Origin: JBJHCA01 sp050485785 | Lineage (GTDB): Bacteria; Bacteroidota; Bacteroidia; Chitinophagales; Saprospiraceae | Direction: 5' to 3' | Length of the DNA: 43,417 nucleotides | Assembly (NCBI GenBank): GCA_050485785.1 | Contig: JBJHCA010000019.1 | Location: 1-43,417, forward strand | Shown: one piece after another, positions 17,778-26,139 of the stretch | Layout: every line of letters starts with the position of its first letter | Numbering within the stretch: position 1 is the first letter of the stretch | Notes under the pieces: generated by a model | Told to the model about the DNA's origin: nothing | What the model saw: the letters and a program-made list of their open reading frames with translations, nothing else | Database searches by the model: none | Program-made: the position numbers and the translations under genes

Positions 17778-18935
17778 ATGCATTACCACAGCCTCGGTCA
17801 AATTCCCAAAAAGCGCCATACACAGTTCAGAAAACCCGACGGTACGCTTTACCACGAAGAGCTTTTCTCCACTGAAGGCTTTTCCAACGCATATTCGCTG
17901 CTGTACCACTGCCACATGCCCACTCAAATCATTCAGGTAGGCGATAAGTACTCGGTTAAACCCGAAACGGTGCACGACAGACAACTCAAACACCGCAGCC
18001 TGCACGGCTTTAAAATTGAACCCGAAAAAGATTACCTCAAAAGCCGGAAACCCGTTCTGGTCAATGATGATGTAAATATCATTCTGGCAGCCCCCACGGC
18101 TTCGGTTACCGATTACTACTTCAAAAACGCCGATGCGGATGAAGTGATATTTATCCACGAAGGCTCCGGCACCCTTAAAACCATGTACGGCATACTGCCC
18201 TTTGAATACGGCGACTACGTGGTTATTCCGCGGGGAACCACATACCAGCTTGAGTTTAAGGATGAGAACAACCGCCTACTTATTATCGAGTCATTCAGCC
18301 CGGTAGTTACACCTAAACGCTACAGAACTCAGTTTGGTCAGCTTCACGAACACTCGCCTTTTTGTGAAAGGGATATCCGCAAGCCGGTGAGACTCGAAAC
18401 ATATGACGAGCAGGGTGAGTTCCTTTTCTTCATCAAAAAGCAGGATCACATGTATCCTTACCGCTACCTGAACCACCCCTTTGATGTAATAGGCTGGGAT
18501 GGATACGTTTATCCTTATGCATTTTCCATCCACGATTTTGAACCCATCACCGGACGAGTTCACCAGCCGCCGCCGGTGCATCAGACCTTTGAGGCGCGCA
18601 ATTACGTGATCTGCTCCTTTGTGCCTCGCCTTTACGACTACCATCCGCTGGCAATACCTGCTCCGTACAATCACAGCAATATCGACAGTGATGAAGTACT
18701 GTATTACGTAGACGGCGATTTCATGAGCCGCAAGCACGTTGAACGGGGAATGCTGACCTTGCATCCTGGCGGCATCCCTCATGGTCCGCATCCGGGTACA
18801 GTTGAAAAGAGCATTGGCGCAAAAGAAACCCAGGAACTGGCCGTAATGATCGATACATTCAGGCCCCTGCTGATGACAAAGTATGCTGCAGGCATTGAGG
18901 ATAAGGATTATTACATGAGTTGGCTGACTGACTAA
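17778..18935 (+). CDS. hmgA: Homogentisate 1,2-dioxygenase
   Basis: A 385-aa bicupin non-haem iron dioxygenase that opens the ring of homogentisate to maleylacetoacetate in tyrosine/phenylalanine breakdown. The sequence is close to the short Bacteroidota form: KNADADEVIFIHEGSGT and YGDYVVIPRGTTYQL in the first cupin, and PITGRVHQPPPVHQTFEA, YNHSNIDSDEVLYYVDGDF and GGIPHGPHPG in the second. Likely iron ligands are His299, Glu306 and the His of HGP. This form is shorter than proteobacterial and animal enzymes (about 440 residues) and its H-x6-E spacing differs by one from the human H-x5-E. The other tyrosine-degradation genes are not adjacent. Diverges from purN. Confidence 0.9.
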   Translation: MHYHSLGQIPKKRHTQFRKPDGTLYHEELFSTEGFSNAYSLLYHCHMPTQIIQVGDKYSVKPETVHDRQLKHRSLHGFKIEPEKDYLKSRKPVLVNDDVNIILAAPTASVTDYYFKNADADEVIFIHEGSGTLKTMYGILPFEYGDYVVIPRGTTYQLEFKDENNRLLIIESFSPVVTPKRYRTQFGQLHEHSPFCERDIRKPVRLETYDEQGEFLFFIKKQDHMYPYRYLNHPFDVIGWDGYVYPYAFSIHDFEPITGRVHQPPPVHQTFEARNYVICSFVPRLYDYHPLAIPAPYNHSNIDSDEVLYYVDGDFMSRKHVERGMLTLHPGGIPHGPHPGTVEKSIGAKETQELAVMIDTFRPLLMTKYAAGIEDKDYYMSWLTD

Positions 18936-18949
18936 TCAAATACTAACCT

Positions 18950-19867
18950 TTGGTACCATACCAATACCGGCTCTTTTTTGTTCTGATCACTTTTTGTGTT
19001 GTGGTGATGGGTATGGCTGCGCCGCTGCATGCCGGGGGACAGCAGGTCAATCCGTTTGACATCTTTACTCCCGAAACCTATCAGCAATGGCTGGATTCTG
19101 TGCAGGCCCTCGAACAGGCAGCAGAAGAAAGAACGGATGCCGCTGTGCAGCCACCCGGAGGAGAGATCGGTTCTTTCAGAAACGGAACATCATTGCAGGA
19201 CAGGGATGCAACAACAAGTCAGCCACTGTCAGACTGGTTCTTTTTGGGCTATTCATTTATTCTGGTGATGTTGGTATCCCTCATTTTCAGTGTAGGTCGC
19301 AATGAAGTGTTCAAGAGCTGGCGGGCATTTTTTAACCAAAATGCTTTGAACACCCTTTATAAAGAAAAAATTGAGTTCAAGTATTCAGTCTATGCCATGC
19401 TTTACCTTCTCTATTTTTTAGTGATGGGCTTATGGATATTCAGGCTATCGGGATACTTTGGATACAGCCCGGTATCTGAGGAGCGTTTTGCTTTGCTGGC
19501 ATCACTGGGTGTAATAGTAGGGCTTATATTGAGCAAGCACTTTATTTTATGGGTGATTGCATCTGTGTTCCCACTCGAAAAAGCACTCACCAAATACAAC
19601 TTTCTGATTCTCATATTTAATCAGGTTCTCGCCATCGCTCTTCTTCCGCTCCTGATTGTGCACTTGTTTTCTGCCGGCAACATCAGCTATTATGCCATGC
19701 TCATGGCTATTATTATGCTCGGGTTTGTTTATCTGGTAAGGTCTTTCAGAGCATTACTGTTATCTTCTGATCATTTGGTTTCAAATAAGTTCCACTTTTT
19801 TATTTACCTTTGCACCGTCGAAATTGCCCCATTGGCTATTGCGATACGAATAGTAATAGATTTGTAA
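18950..19867 (+). CDS. DUF4271 membrane protein
   Basis: A 305-aa membrane protein starting at TTG (18950); the preceding in-frame stop is at 18944 and there is no ATG before the signal-like segment RLFFVLITFCVVVMGMAAPL. A soluble loop (about 30-95) precedes several transmembrane segments (WFFLGYSFILVMLVSLIFSV, AMLYLLYFLVMGLWIF, LGVIVGLILSKHFILWVI, FNQVLAIALLPLLIVHLFSA, YAMLMAIIMLGFVYLV, IYLCTVEIAPLAIAIRIVI). DUF4271 is a Bacteroidota family typically encoded just before hemD, as here, 42 bases upstream. Function unknown; a link to haem precursor export or enzyme localisation is conceivable but unproven. Confidence 0.88.
   Translation: MVPYQYRLFFVLITFCVVVMGMAAPLHAGGQQVNPFDIFTPETYQQWLDSVQALEQAAEERTDAAVQPPGGEIGSFRNGTSLQDRDATTSQPLSDWFFLGYSFILVMLVSLIFSVGRNEVFKSWRAFFNQNALNTLYKEKIEFKYSVYAMLYLLYFLVMGLWIFRLSGYFGYSPVSEERFALLASLGVIVGLILSKHFILWVIASVFPLEKALTKYNFLILIFNQVLAIALLPLLIVHLFSAGNISYYAMLMAIIMLGFVYLVRSFRALLLSSDHLVSNKFHFFIYLCTVEIAPLAIAIRIVIDL
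19805..19812 (+). promoter_or_regulatory. Candidate internal -7 element for hemD
   Basis: TACCTTTG lies inside the 3' end of the DUF4271 gene, 97 bases before the first hemD ATG. No good -33 TTG at the expected spacing. Confidence 0.35.
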
Positions 19868-19909
19868 AGTGCCGGTGGTCATCTGTATGGAAGCACGGCA
19901 CCCTGAGTC

Positions 19910-20710
19910 ATGCAACGCAAAATAATTGCCAACATGCAACAAAGCAGTGCTGCCAACGTACAACATCAAAGGGTCAACAGTATCCTCATTTCTCAACCTG
20001 AACCGGCCGCACGGTCGCCTTTTTTCGATCTTGTGGATAAATTCGGAGTAAAGGTCGACTTCAGACCCTTCATTCACGTCGAAGGCATTTCGGCCAAAGA
20101 GTTCAGAAAACAAAAGGTATACCTGGAAGATTACAGCGCCGTAATTTTTACGAGTAAAAATGCTGTGGATAATTACTTCCGGCTGGTTGAAGAGCTCAGG
20201 GTTAAGGTTAACCTTGAAACCAAATACTTCTGCCTTTCTCCCTCTATTGCCAATTACATTCAGAAGTATATTGTCTACCGCAAGCGCAAGGTGTTTGCCG
20301 GCAAAAAGCTGATCCATGATCTCAGGCCTCAGCTGATGAAACACCGTAAAACGGAAAAATTCCTGCTTCCCTGTTCCAACCTCGGAAAAAAAGAAGTATG
20401 CGATTACTTGAAAAAACTGGATGTCAATTTCCAGGAAGCGCTCATGTACCGAACCGTTTCCAGCGACCTGAGCGATCTGGAAGATATCACTTACGACATG
20501 CTTGTGTTTTACAGTCCATTGGGTATTAAATCCCTGTTTGAAAACTTTCCCGGTTTTAAACAAAACCAAACCCGGATCGCCATTTTTGGATCACAAACAC
20601 AAAAGGCTGCCGAGGAAGCCAATCTCGTGGTCAATGTGATGGCACCTCAACCCGAGTTCCCGTCCATGACTATGGCCATCGAAAATTATTTGGAAAAGTC
20701 GAATAAGTAA
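19910..20710 (+). CDS. hemD: Uroporphyrinogen-III synthase
   Basis: Up to 266 aa; the conserved part begins at VNSILISQPEP, so the start could be ATG 19910 or ATG 19934. HemD cyclises hydroxymethylbilane with ring-D inversion in haem synthesis. Motifs typical of the Bacteroidota enzyme are DFRPFIHVEGISAKEFR, AVIFTSKNAVDNYFR, YIVYRKRKVFAGKK, FLLPCSNL, VFYSPLGIKSLFENFPGF and PSMTMAIENYL, covering both lobes. Downstream of DUF4271 on the same strand. Confidence 0.95.
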   Translation: MQRKIIANMQQSSAANVQHQRVNSILISQPEPAARSPFFDLVDKFGVKVDFRPFIHVEGISAKEFRKQKVYLEDYSAVIFTSKNAVDNYFRLVEELRVKVNLETKYFCLSPSIANYIQKYIVYRKRKVFAGKKLIHDLRPQLMKHRKTEKFLLPCSNLGKKEVCDYLKKLDVNFQEALMYRTVSSDLSDLEDITYDMLVFYSPLGIKSLFENFPGFKQNQTRIAIFGSQTQKAAEEANLVVNVMAPQPEFPSMTMAIENYLEKSNK

Positions 20711-20825
20711 TAAGCCCGGGCTTAAATGACATTTTCCGCTTTGTTGATCAATTTTTCCAGGCTGTTGCGTTTGGACATAAAGATAGCTGCAGCTTTACAC
20801 CTGATCCTAATCCACATTCCAGCTT

Positions 20826-22043
20826 ATGACCGGTAAATTTTGTGCTGCGCTCGTCATGTTTTTGGTGGCCATGTTTTTTCACACTGCACCTCTTCAGGCT
20901 CAGGACGGAACCCAACCACTGGAAATTCCCTATTTCACTTTCGGCAAAGGTGTGGGCATTATTTCACCCGACAGCCTTTACCTGCTGAATATCCGCTTCA
21001 GAATGCAAAACCGTATTGGCCTGCATTTCAAGCTCGATGAAACGGATGACCGCTTTGAACTGGACGATGTGGAAGCGCGCATCAGAAGGCTGCGTTTGAG
21101 GTTTGACGGCTTTATCTACTCGGATAAACTGGATTACGTAATTCAGCTTTCGTTTGCCCGCGGCGATCTTGACTTTGACGATACCGGTTTCCCGAATATC
21201 ATCCGGGATGCACTGGTTACCTACTCCGTGACTCGCAATTTAAGGTTTGGTTTGGGGCAAACCAAGCTGCCTGGCAACAGGCAGCGGGTAAATTCCAGCG
21301 GAGACCTTCAGTTTACTGACCGCTCCATTGTGAATGCCACTTTTAACTTTGACCGAGATTTTGGCGTTCATGCCGGCTTTGTGGCCCGAGCAGGTCAGTC
21401 GGTATTCAACACGCGTGCGGCACTAAGCTCCGGTGAGGGACGTAATTTCAACTCTGCTCACAATGGTCTGGCATACAGTGGGCGAATTGAATGGCTTCCC
21501 ATGGGCTCGTTTACCCGTGGCGGTGATTATTTCGAAGGCGACCTGGAAAAGGAAGCAAGTCCAAAACTGTCCATTGGTCTGGCCGGAAGTTATAACCGGA
21601 ATGCCAGCCGAACAGGCGGCCAGTTGGGTAAAAACCTGTATGAACCCCGCAACATTACCACATTGGTAGCCGACATGATCTTCAAGTACAGGGGTTTTGC
21701 CCTGGCTGCCGAAGCCGTACAACGAACCACGGACAAAGATCCCGTTACACAAAATGATGAAGGAGATATTCGCTATGTGTATACGGGCCAAGGCCTCAAC
21801 ACCCAGGTGAGTTACATGTTTACCGACCGCAAAGAGTTGGCATTCAGAAACTCCATGTTGTGGCCAACCGAAGAGATTCGCATGGTAGACCCGGTACAGC
21901 ATGTCAGTGCTGCGGCCAATTATTATCTGCGCGGGCACCGGGCCAAGTTTCAGCTTGAAGGTACGCTTGAATATGGCGGCAGCCGCGTTTATGAATCCAT
22001 GACCGGATATTACCTCCGGTTCCAGATAGAAGTGGGGATATAG
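20826..22043 (+). CDS. Phosphate-selective (OprO/OprP-type) porin
   Basis: A 405-aa outer-membrane beta barrel with signal peptide (CAALVMFLVAMFFHTAPLQAQ). Typical porin O/P features: RLRLRFDGFIYSDKLDYVIQ, a strand pair around TYSVTRNLRFGLGQTKLP, DRSIVNATFNFDRDFG, and alternating strand patterns through to a C-terminal aromatic-containing strand (TGYYLRFQIEVGI). Whether it prefers phosphate or polyphosphate cannot be read from the sequence. Likely a monocistronic gene; the next gene is convergent. Confidence 0.88.
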   Translation: MTGKFCAALVMFLVAMFFHTAPLQAQDGTQPLEIPYFTFGKGVGIISPDSLYLLNIRFRMQNRIGLHFKLDETDDRFELDDVEARIRRLRLRFDGFIYSDKLDYVIQLSFARGDLDFDDTGFPNIIRDALVTYSVTRNLRFGLGQTKLPGNRQRVNSSGDLQFTDRSIVNATFNFDRDFGVHAGFVARAGQSVFNTRAALSSGEGRNFNSAHNGLAYSGRIEWLPMGSFTRGGDYFEGDLEKEASPKLSIGLAGSYNRNASRTGGQLGKNLYEPRNITTLVADMIFKYRGFALAAEAVQRTTDKDPVTQNDEGDIRYVYTGQGLNTQVSYMFTDRKELAFRNSMLWPTEEIRMVDPVQHVSAAANYYLRGHRAKFQLEGTLEYGGSRVYESMTGYYLRFQIEVGI

Positions 22044-22118
22044 CTGATTTTTGGGAAAAACGAAGCGGAAACTTATCCTCCGAATGCTGCTTCCGGGAAA
22101 ACGCAATCCAACAAAAAG

Positions 22119-22820
22119 TTATGAATAAACATGCACTTCATCTTTGCGATGCTTCCTGCGGTATGCATATTTCCGACAATCGCCAATGATTTTGCGAAGT
22201 CGCTGAACCACCAGAATACGGTGTATCACTTCGGAGCTGATGAGTGTGAGAAAGGCTAAGCCCAGCAATCCGTATCGGATCCATCGGATGATATGCTGCT
22301 GCTGTTCAAAGAAATTCTCGATCAGTATGATTTCCCCGATGATGACGACTATACCCAGAAGATAAATGATGATTCCCGCAGCCTGCATCCTCCTGGTCCC
22401 TGACTGACGGGTTTGTACCAAAATGCTTTTCAGGTATCTTTTGGCCAGCAGATCAGCGGGATCCATTTTGAGCAGTTCCCTGCACACATATACGGCTTTG
22501 GGATAGTTGTGCGCGGCATACAGGCATTCGACCTTGCGGTGTAGTACGTGTCTGAATGACTCTCTGAAAGGGAAAGCTTCATGATGTTCAGTGGTTAGCC
22601 TTTCGAGAATTTCATCGCACACTCGGAGGTAGCGGTCGAACAACATGGCACTGAACAGTGCTTCTGCATAGTTCCATAACATATTGAAATAAAAGCCTTC
22701 GTCAAATTGATAGATCAGCTCACGGTTGGTTTCGAAAAAACGAACTATGGCACGCGGGTCGCGCTTGTCAAGCCGGTCATAGGCTCTTACCAAATCAATA
22801 CTTTGGTGGTCAGTAGTCAT
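22119..22820 (-). CDS. Hypothetical helical protein with two C-terminal TM segments
   Basis: A 233-aa protein of unknown family. Residues about 1-135 are alpha-helical and look TPR-like (FNMLWNYAEALFSAMLFDRY, AHNYPKAVYVCRELLKMDP). Two transmembrane helices follow (AAGIIIYLLGIVVIIGEIIL, IRYGLLGLAFLTLISSEVI) and the tail is strongly basic (YAYRRKHRKDE), suggesting both ends face the cytoplasm. No signal peptide. Nine bases downstream of the cyclase gene, so cotranscribed with it. Confidence 0.75.
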   Translation of the reverse strand: MTTDHQSIDLVRAYDRLDKRDPRAIVRFFETNRELIYQFDEGFYFNMLWNYAEALFSAMLFDRYLRVCDEILERLTTEHHEAFPFRESFRHVLHRKVECLYAAHNYPKAVYVCRELLKMDPADLLAKRYLKSILVQTRQSGTRRMQAAGIIIYLLGIVVIIGEIILIENFFEQQQHIIRWIRYGLLGLAFLTLISSEVIHRILVVQRLRKIIGDCRKYAYRRKHRKDEVHVYS

Positions 22821-22829
22821 TAGCCGTGT

Positions 22830-23588
22830 TTATAGCAATTGCAGCGGATACAATACCGGACGACTCGGACTTGCATCCATACATAGCTTGAGGAACTGTA
22901 AATTTAACACGTACAGGCCGTCAATAATTTCATTTTTCACAAAAATCAGTTCGGTGATTGTACTCGAATGCCTGATCTGGCCATTATGGAACCAAAAAGC
23001 ATGGTGAGCCAGCAATTTTCCGCCGTCCTCCTCCCGGTCTACGCTGGGTAGGTCAGTCAACAGGTGATTGACCCCGGATTCGGCAATCAATGACATGGCC
23101 TCCTGTTGAAAGTAAGGCGGATTGCTGCCTGAATAGTTCCGCCACATTTTATCCTCACTGTTGGGCAACGTCCTGATGGCCAGAGCCGGCGGAATATGCT
23201 TTCCGGCCAGCGCTTCCCGAATGCCATCTGCCGTGATAACCCGATCTCCGTCAGGTTGCTTTTCAGGGTACACCGAAATCAGCATGCACGGAAACATGAA
23301 AGTGTTCAGCCAGGTATCCATGGTATAATCCCCGTCACTGATATGACCCACACATTCGGTATGGGTGCCGTTGCCGTGAACATTGATCCTGAGGTCCATA
23401 AAATTGACCGGAGCCCCGGCTTTAATACTGCCTGTAAAGTTGCCTGCCACCACTGGTGAGATCTGTAAAAACGGCGCATAAAAACACCGCGATGACCGCT
23501 CACCGTCTTCCAGCGGTAGTGAAATGTCATGAGCCACAGCCATATCGGCCCTGAATTGCTGATCTCCGTGATGTAGATGGATATACAT
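22830..23588 (-). CDS. Cyclase-family (kynurenine-formamidase-like) hydrolase
   Basis: A 252-aa metal-dependent amidohydrolase-type cyclase. The family motif HxGTHxDxxxH appears as HGNGTHTECVGH (residues about 72-83), with Glu for Asp at the third ligand. Other landmarks: ISLPLEDGE near the start, LLTDLPSVDREEDGGKLLAH and HHAFW near the C-terminus. Relatives hydrolyse N-formylkynurenine or act in polyketide or isatin metabolism; the substrate here is not assigned. First gene of a two-gene unit with the TM protein. Confidence 0.85.
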   Translation of the reverse strand: MYIHLHHGDQQFRADMAVAHDISLPLEDGERSSRCFYAPFLQISPVVAGNFTGSIKAGAPVNFMDLRINVHGNGTHTECVGHISDGDYTMDTWLNTFMFPCMLISVYPEKQPDGDRVITADGIREALAGKHIPPALAIRTLPNSEDKMWRNYSGSNPPYFQQEAMSLIAESGVNHLLTDLPSVDREEDGGKLLAHHAFWFHNGQIRHSSTITELIFVKNEIIDGLYVLNLQFLKLCMDASPSRPVLYPLQLL

Positions 23589-23662
23589 AAACCGGATTTT
23601 ACCTCACCAATATACTGTTATTTCCACCAAAAAACAAGCTTAGCTGCGATCCATACATCGGG

Positions 23663-23670
23663 CAAAGGTA
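23663..23670 (-). promoter_or_regulatory. Candidate -7 element for the cyclase unit
   Basis: TACCTTTG on the minus strand, 74 bases before the cyclase start. The -33 TTG is missing at the right spacing, so support is partial. Confidence 0.35.
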
Positions 23671-23692
23671 ATCCCCTAAAAATATTCGCCGG

Positions 23693-23723
23693 TTGATTAA
23701 AAAAGTATTGAAATTTTTCTTTG
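23693..23723 (+). promoter_or_regulatory. Candidate promoter of the EF-G-like gene
   Basis: TTG (23693-23695), 20-base spacer and TTTCTTTG (23716-23723), one mismatch to TAnnTTTG. It leaves a leader of about 90 bases before the start at 23820. Confidence 0.55.
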
Positions 23724-23819
23724 GCATTCTAATTTTTTTTCAGACATTCATTCCTCCAATCCACTTGATCGCCTGTACCGGCCAAACCTTGTTACGTAGT
23801 AATCCATAAAACGAAAGTT

Positions 23820-25946
23820 ATGAAGATATACGAAACCGATCAGATCCGAAACATTGTACTGCTGGGCCATGGAGGCTCGGGTAAAACCACGCTGGCTGAA
23901 TCCATGCTTTTTGAATCGGGAGCTATTACCCGGCGTGGTACTGTGGAAGAAGGCAATACAGTCAGTGATCATTACGCTATTGAAAAAGAAAGGGGCAATA
24001 GTGTATTTGCATCTCTGATGCATGTGGCATGGAAAGACTCCAAAATCAATATTATCGACAGCCCCGGATACGATGATTTTGTGAGCGAAATTGTGCCGGG
24101 TCTCAAAGTGGCAGGTACCGGTGTGATGGTAGTCAACAGCCAGCACGGCGTAGAAGTGGGTACAGAGCTTATCAGGGAATACGCCCAGCAATTCAAGTCA
24201 CCGCTCATCTTTGTAATCAACCAGGTTGACCACGAAAAATCAAATTTCAATCAAACCGTTGAGCAGATCCAGGAGCGTTTTGGCAATGCACCCGTGGTTC
24301 AGTATCCGCTCAATGAAGGCCCGGGTTTCAATGCCATAGTTGACGTTCTAAAAATGGTAGTGTACCGCTTTCCCGAAAATGGCGGAAAACCAAAAAAAGA
24401 AAGTATCCCTGAAAGCGAAATTGCCAGAGCCAGCGAACTCCACGAACAACTGATCGAAGCCATCGCAGAATACGACGAGAGCTTGATGGAAGCCTTTTTC
24501 GACAAGGGAACACTAAGTGAAAAAGAAATGACACGCGGTCTTAAAATGTCGATGCTCGACCAAAAGATATTTCCGATTTTTTGTGTTTCGGCAGCCCTCA
24601 ATATGGGTAGCGGAAGGATCATGGGCTTTTTGCACGACATTGCACCGGCTCCGGCAGATAAATCAGAATACGATGAAACCCATAAAAAAGAAATACCCTG
24701 CGACCCTTCCGGACCGCCGGTGATGTTTATTTACAAAACTCTTTCTGAACCCCATCTCGGAGAAATCTCCTATTTCAAGGTGATCAGTGGCACCATTCAC
24801 ACCGGAGATGAATTGTTCAATGATGATACCTCCACGGTTGAAAGGATCAACCAGTTGTTTTTGCTCAACGGCAAACAGCGCGATGCCATCAATACGATGA
24901 AAGCCGGTGACCTGGGAGTAATGGTCAAGCTCAAAAACACCCGTACCAACGACACTTTGTGTAAAAAAGGCGCAGATATCAAAATTGCACCTATCGTTTT
25001 CCCTGCACCAAAAATCAGGTCTGCCGTAAAACCTCCCAGCAAAAAGGACTTTGAGAAAATGGGCCAGGCACTCAATCAGATACAGAAGGAAGACCCCACA
25101 CTCATTGTGGAACAAAGTCAGGAACTCAAGCAAACCATCCTGCACGGGCAGGGTGAGTGGCACCTCAATATTATCAAGTACCGCCTCGAAAAGCTCTATC
25201 ATGTGCAGATCGAGTTTGAAGAACCGCGCATCCCCTATCGCGAAACCATTACGCGGAAAGTTGATTCTCACTACCGTCACAAAAAACAAAGCGGTGGTGC
25301 CGGGCAGTTTGGCGAAGTGCATATTCGCATAGAGCCCTATACCGAAGGCATGCCCAATCCTACAGATCTCAATGTAAGGGATACCCAGGTAACTGAACTT
25401 CCCTGGGGTGGCAAGCTGGTATTCCTCAACTGCGTAGTAGGCGGTGCCATTGATGCGAAATATATGAGTGCCATTACCAAAGGTGTTCTGGAGCAAATGG
25501 AAACCGGCCCCATGACCGGTTCATATGTCCGTGACGTGCGCGTTGCCGTGTACGACGGCAAGATGCACTCCGTTGACTCTAACGATATGGCCTTTAAACT
25601 GGCCGGCGGATACGCCTTCAAGCACGGATTTGAAAAAGCAGGGCCTGTTATTCTTGAGCCTATTTACGAAGTCAATATTCTTTGCCCGGACGGTGATATG
25701 GGTGACATCATGAGCGATCTGCAGTCGCGCAGCGCCATGATCATGGGCATGGACAGAGAGGGCCATTACCAGAAAATCATTGCCCGCGTACCGCTGCGTT
25801 CCATTTACAAGTACTCTTCCACACTGCAAAGCATAAGCCAGGGCAAGGCTAAACACAGCCGGTCATTCTACGACTATCAGCCCGTACCGCCGCAGGTGCA
25901 GGATGAACTGATCAAAAACCACCGCGCTGAGCGAGGCGAAGATTAA
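23820..25946 (+). CDS. Elongation factor G-like GTPase (EF-G paralog)
   Basis: A 708-aa translational GTPase with all five EF-G domains. G1 is GHGGSGKT (16-23), switch I is ERGNS instead of ERGIT, G3 is DSPGYDDF (80-87) instead of DTPGHVDF, and G4 is NQVD (134-137) instead of NKMD. Domain III-V landmarks include GQGEWHLNIIKYRLEKLY, GGAGQFGEVHIRIEP, CPDGDMGDIMSDLQSR and the RPVPPQVQ-like end (YQPVPPQVQDELI). Tyr84 replaces the His that positions the catalytic water in canonical EF-G; this substitution is usual in the EF-G-II-like branch. Not the primary fusA, which normally sits with the rpsL/rpsG genes. It may act in translocation under special conditions or in ribosome rescue. Confidence 0.9.
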   Translation: MKIYETDQIRNIVLLGHGGSGKTTLAESMLFESGAITRRGTVEEGNTVSDHYAIEKERGNSVFASLMHVAWKDSKINIIDSPGYDDFVSEIVPGLKVAGTGVMVVNSQHGVEVGTELIREYAQQFKSPLIFVINQVDHEKSNFNQTVEQIQERFGNAPVVQYPLNEGPGFNAIVDVLKMVVYRFPENGGKPKKESIPESEIARASELHEQLIEAIAEYDESLMEAFFDKGTLSEKEMTRGLKMSMLDQKIFPIFCVSAALNMGSGRIMGFLHDIAPAPADKSEYDETHKKEIPCDPSGPPVMFIYKTLSEPHLGEISYFKVISGTIHTGDELFNDDTSTVERINQLFLLNGKQRDAINTMKAGDLGVMVKLKNTRTNDTLCKKGADIKIAPIVFPAPKIRSAVKPPSKKDFEKMGQALNQIQKEDPTLIVEQSQELKQTILHGQGEWHLNIIKYRLEKLYHVQIEFEEPRIPYRETITRKVDSHYRHKKQSGGAGQFGEVHIRIEPYTEGMPNPTDLNVRDTQVTELPWGGKLVFLNCVVGGAIDAKYMSAITKGVLEQMETGPMTGSYVRDVRVAVYDGKMHSVDSNDMAFKLAGGYAFKHGFEKAGPVILEPIYEVNILCPDGDMGDIMSDLQSRSAMIMGMDREGHYQKIIARVPLRSIYKYSSTLQSISQGKAKHSRSFYDYQPVPPQVQDELIKNHRAERGED

Positions 25947-26051
25947 ACCCGGAATTGGCTTCAACATAAGTCGCTTTGTATGATGATTATGGATATATTC
26001 AACCGATGGGGTAGCACTCTTTGGTGGGAGAATGATATGTAACTTTTTGTT

Positions 26052-26096
26052 GCTGTGCAGAACATTCGTCCATTTGCGAACATTTCCCTGCACAGC
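26052..26096. other. Nested hairpin between convergent genes
   Basis: GCTGTGCAG (26052-26060) pairs perfectly with CTGCACAGC (26088-26096), with an inner TTCG/CGAA pairing. No T-run follows on either strand, so it is not a standard terminator, but it may protect or end the 3' ends of both the EF-G-like transcript and the eight-gene operon. Confidence 0.55.
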
Positions 26097-26139
26097 GTAA
26101 AGTTTCACCCGCCGTGAAGTGATTGTTGAGCAGATTGTA

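Noticed and set aside
19781..20569. 262-codon minus-strand frame over hemD
   Set aside because: Antisense shadow of hemD, whose product is clearly recognisable.
21423..22106. 227-codon minus-strand frame over the porin gene
   Set aside because: Antisense of the porin; no recognisable family.
24663..25496. 277-codon minus-strand frame inside the EF-G-like gene
   Set aside because: Antisense shadow of a strongly conserved gene; no signal or domain of its own.
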